Source: Clostridia bacterium (GTDB lineage: Bacteria > Bacillota > Clostridia > Christensenellales > Aristaeellaceae). Taken from it: 24,001 nucleotides of DNA. Position numbers and translations under genes: made by a program. The notes under the pieces were generated by a model. The model ran no database searches, had not been told where the DNA came from, and was given only the letters and a program-made list of their open reading frames with translations. The DNA lies in assembly GCA_900769075.1 (NCBI GenBank), contig CAAGFE010000029.1:1-24001 (forward strand), read 5' to 3'. The first letter of the stretch is position 1, and the number at the start of each line of letters is the position of its first letter. Positions 22,251-24,001 of this stretch are shown one piece after another.

Positions 22251-22886
22251 CTATTTTTTCGGGCAAGGCAATGAAAAACAATATGTGTCAGATAATGTCA
22301 ATCCGTCTTTCTGACGCTCGATAACTACTCGCAAATAAAGCAATACATCGTCCGCTTTGGCTTTGATTTCATCGTTGATATACTTATACTGAATTCGATT
22401 CATCGTTTGATTCGATGAATCTATACCCCAAGAAGAAGCCTGCGACACTTCGTCAGCGGTAAGACCGGTATCCACATAGAAATAGTAAACCGGAACTTCG
22501 TATTGACTTATGGGCGTGTAGTAACAGCTGTTTTGAAGTGACCATTCATATGGACGTATGATGCCACATTCCGATTTGAGCGATAACTCGAAATTTGCGT
22601 AGATTTCAGTGCCGTCACTCCATATTTCGATTACTTGCAGCAAATACTCTTCTGTTTCAATCATGAAAGCAGGAGAGTAGGAAACGCCTTCAGCATAGTG
22701 ATCATTGTTCCCATATTGGTCGACAATAACTTGTTCAATTGAAGTGATATTGCCGAATACACGCGCAAATTCCTGATACCAGTCCGTTACGATATGACTT
22801 CCCATATTGTTGTCTGCATATGACAGAATCGAAGTAAACGTCAGCACAAAAACCAGGAATAAACCGAACCATTTTCGCATTTGCAT
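22251..22886 (-). CDS. Probable secreted immunity protein of RHS module 1
   Basis: A 211-residue protein with an N-terminal signal peptide (MRKWFGLFLVFVLTFTSILS, with possible cleavage after the following Tyr-Ala). It then has a mixed alpha/beta mature domain rich in Tyr and Trp. GAAGGAGG lies four bases before the first ATG and ten before the second (two codons on), so either start is possible. It begins 19 bases after the stop of the RHS module with a peptidoglycan-binding tip, and a terminator follows 32 bases after its stop. An exported partner fits a toxin that acts in the cell wall. The alternative is that it is a cargo or accessory protein and not an immunity protein. No family was recognised. 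Confidence 0.6.
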   Translation of the reverse strand: MQMRKWFGLFLVFVLTFTSILSYADNNMGSHIVTDWYQEFARVFGNITSIEQVIVDQYGNNDHYAEGVSYSPAFMIETEEYLLQVIEIWSDGTEIYANFELSLKSECGIIRPYEWSLQNSCYYTPISQYEVPVYYFYVDTGLTADEVSQASSWGIDSSNQTMNRIQYKYINDEIKAKADDVLLYLRVVIERQKDGLTLSDTYCFSLPCPKK

Positions 22887-22905
22887 TTTTCCTCCTTCAG
22901 TAACT

Positions 22906-24001
22906 TTACCAAACAGGGCCTACATAATATACTTTATGATACAATGCAGACAAGGTTTTTTCTCCGGCTCGTCCGTCAGGGGTAAGATCTTCAGCGAGCT
23001 GAAAACTCATTACTGCATTGAATGTACCTTCTCCAAAGTATCCAAGCTGATCATTACCAATATCGTACCCCAGATATATCAAATCTTCTTGGAGATGTTG
23101 TATTTTTGCATACGCACAATAAGTTTGATTTGATTGAGTCAGCATTAACCCACCATAGCGATGCGCAACCACATCTGTCTCCAGTACAAATTCAAAGTCT
23201 TCAGCGTCTGCTCTGCCATAAATCGAGTCGCAACAAAGATAGAAGTAACCATTTTGGTATTCGCCAACATAGTATACAGGCAAGCCAGTAGACTGATTCT
23301 CGCGGTATGCTGTTGCTCCGAGTTTCCTATAGTCACTATTTTGTCCTTCCAAATAGACGCCAGTACTGTGTTTCAGGGGAGTGATGATGTAGTAATGTCC
23401 ATTTTCATACTGAGGACGCGGTGTTGGACTGGCTGTTGGCGAGGGCGTATGGTTACAAAGAAGTTCAGGAAAAAGAAACCATTCTTCTTCCTCCAAACCA
23501 TCTGGGTCACTGTATCGACAGGGACTGTTTTTGCAATAACAGTATTGATTATGAGACAGCATTCCTCGCATTCCCAGCACTGTGTCAGCGTTAATGAATG
23601 TGCACCTAATTGGATTGCAATACCTACTCCTGAGATAATACAGCCCCGTCTCTTCGTCGTAGACATACCCCCTGTATCGGAACGGCTGCACAGTGCCCAA
23701 GGTCGCAGCAAGAGTACCCGTTTTGCTAATAGGCCGTCCCCAGGCATCGTACTTGTACTGTACAACCACATTACCACTCTGGTCAAGGATTGCAACGATA
23801 TCACCCTGCAGGTTATGCACATAGGCATACTTGGTGCCATTGTACTCAACGATGGCGGGCTTGTTGCTGGCATCAAAGAAGAAGTGCAGCTCGTTGCTTC
23901 CCTGGGTCATGTGCACGATGTTCTTGCCGTGCAGCGTGTAGTCCGTTATCACCCCATTTACAGTTTTCTGTACTCTCAGGCCATTCTCATTATACACGAA
24001 A
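22906..24001 (-). CDS. RHS C-terminal module 1 with peptidoglycan-binding tip (runs off the window)
   Basis: The frame is open through the right edge, so it could be the end of a full-length RHS gene or another orphan. The core (VYNENGLRVQKTVNGVITDY to ETGLYYLRSRY) is followed by RYSDPDGLEEEEW. This is the only copy that keeps an intact DPxGL motif, associated with RHS self-cleavage. A Pro/Thr/Ser-rich linker (PSPTASPTPRPQ) leads to a beta-rich unit (YYIITPLKHSTGVYLEGQNS). The C-terminal peptidoglycan-binding-1-like domain reads IQHLQEDLIYLGYDIGNDQL, then FGEGTFNAVMSFQLAEDL and DGRAGEKTLSAL. This domain anchors proteins to the cell wall. No catalytic toxin motif is apparent, so the activity may lie in the middle unit. 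Confidence 0.85.
   Translation of the reverse strand, partial: FVYNENGLRVQKTVNGVITDYTLHGKNIVHMTQGSNELHFFFDASNKPAIVEYNGTKYAYVHNLQGDIVAILDQSGNVVVQYKYDAWGRPISKTGTLAATLGTVQPFRYRGYVYDEETGLYYLRSRYCNPIRCTFINADTVLGMRGMLSHNQYCYCKNSPCRYSDPDGLEEEEWFLFPELLCNHTPSPTASPTPRPQYENGHYYIITPLKHSTGVYLEGQNSDYRKLGATAYRENQSTGLPVYYVGEYQNGYFYLCCDSIYGRADAEDFEFVLETDVVAHRYGGLMLTQSNQTYCAYAKIQHLQEDLIYLGYDIGNDQLGYFGEGTFNAVMSFQLAEDLTPDGRAGEKTLSALYHKVYYVGPVW
23630..24001 (-). repeat. RHS core repeat, copy 1 (cut by window end)
   Basis: At least 372 bases near-identical to the other three cores. The -10 hexamer of the internal promoter is present at 23989-23994 (minus strand); the matching -35 would lie at about 24012-24017, outside the window. 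Confidence 0.9.

Noticed and set aside
18700..22300. Long plus-strand frames across the RHS array (for example 17930-18757 and 20002-20499)
   Set aside because: They repeat with the RHS cores as antisense shadows and stop in the unique tips; none has a good ribosome binding site.
18178..24001. Four evenly spaced repeats as a CRISPR-like or tandem array
   Set aside because: Repeats are about 390 bases long, lie 1.7-1.9 kb apart and encode RHS protein sequence; the unique segments are genes.

Overview
The window looks like a chromosomal segment of a moderately GC-rich, spore-forming Clostridia-type Bacillota. The support is a complete Spo0A, a Clostridia-type alpha/beta small acid-soluble spore protein, Hsp33, strong AGGAGG ribosome binding sites and consensus sigma-A promoters. 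Species cannot be told from the sequence alone. I see no tRNA, rRNA, CRISPR array or insertion sequence.

Positions 1-7,540 are an accessory, partly decaying stretch. It starts with a hairpin-rich intergenic region. Next is an ECF transporter substrate-binding subunit on the minus strand with its own promoter and an operator-like palindrome. A decay zone follows (about 1.3-3.0 kb): one membrane-protein gene interrupted by an in-frame TGA, one frameshifted gene and small ORF fragments. An AraC-type regulator is coupled by a 4-base overlap to a broken DUF5107/glycosidase-like gene. A LysR regulator then faces a MATE exporter across a LysR-box-like dyad.

Positions 7,600-15,970 hold an eight-gene plus-strand operon with gaps of 6-53 bases: DUF624-like membrane protein, spore protein, methyltransferase, hslO, TPR protein, HEAT-like protein, HD-domain phosphohydrolase, and a membrane-anchored zinc-ribbon/TPR/chitobiase-like protein. 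An intrinsic terminator closes it. spo0A follows as a separate unit, with an extended -10 promoter and 0A-box-like sites upstream.

Positions 17,150-24,001 (minus strand, visibly more AT-rich) are an array of four RHS C-terminal modules. Each has a roughly 390-base near-identical RHS core, a different toxin-like tip and a different immunity-like gene. The tips carry a peptidoglycan-binding domain, an Amidase_6-like domain, a glycine-rich hydrophobic domain and an unrecognised domain. The first three partner proteins have a signal peptide, a signal anchor or three membrane segments; the fourth looks cytosolic. At the 5' edge of every complete module is an intrinsic-terminator hairpin. Downstream of it, inside the RHS coding sequence, lies an exact TTGACA-17-TATAAT promoter. 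My reading is that orphan modules lack a translation start for the toxin but carry a built-in promoter that can express their immunity genes, each insulated from its neighbour by a terminator. This is the most interesting system in the window.
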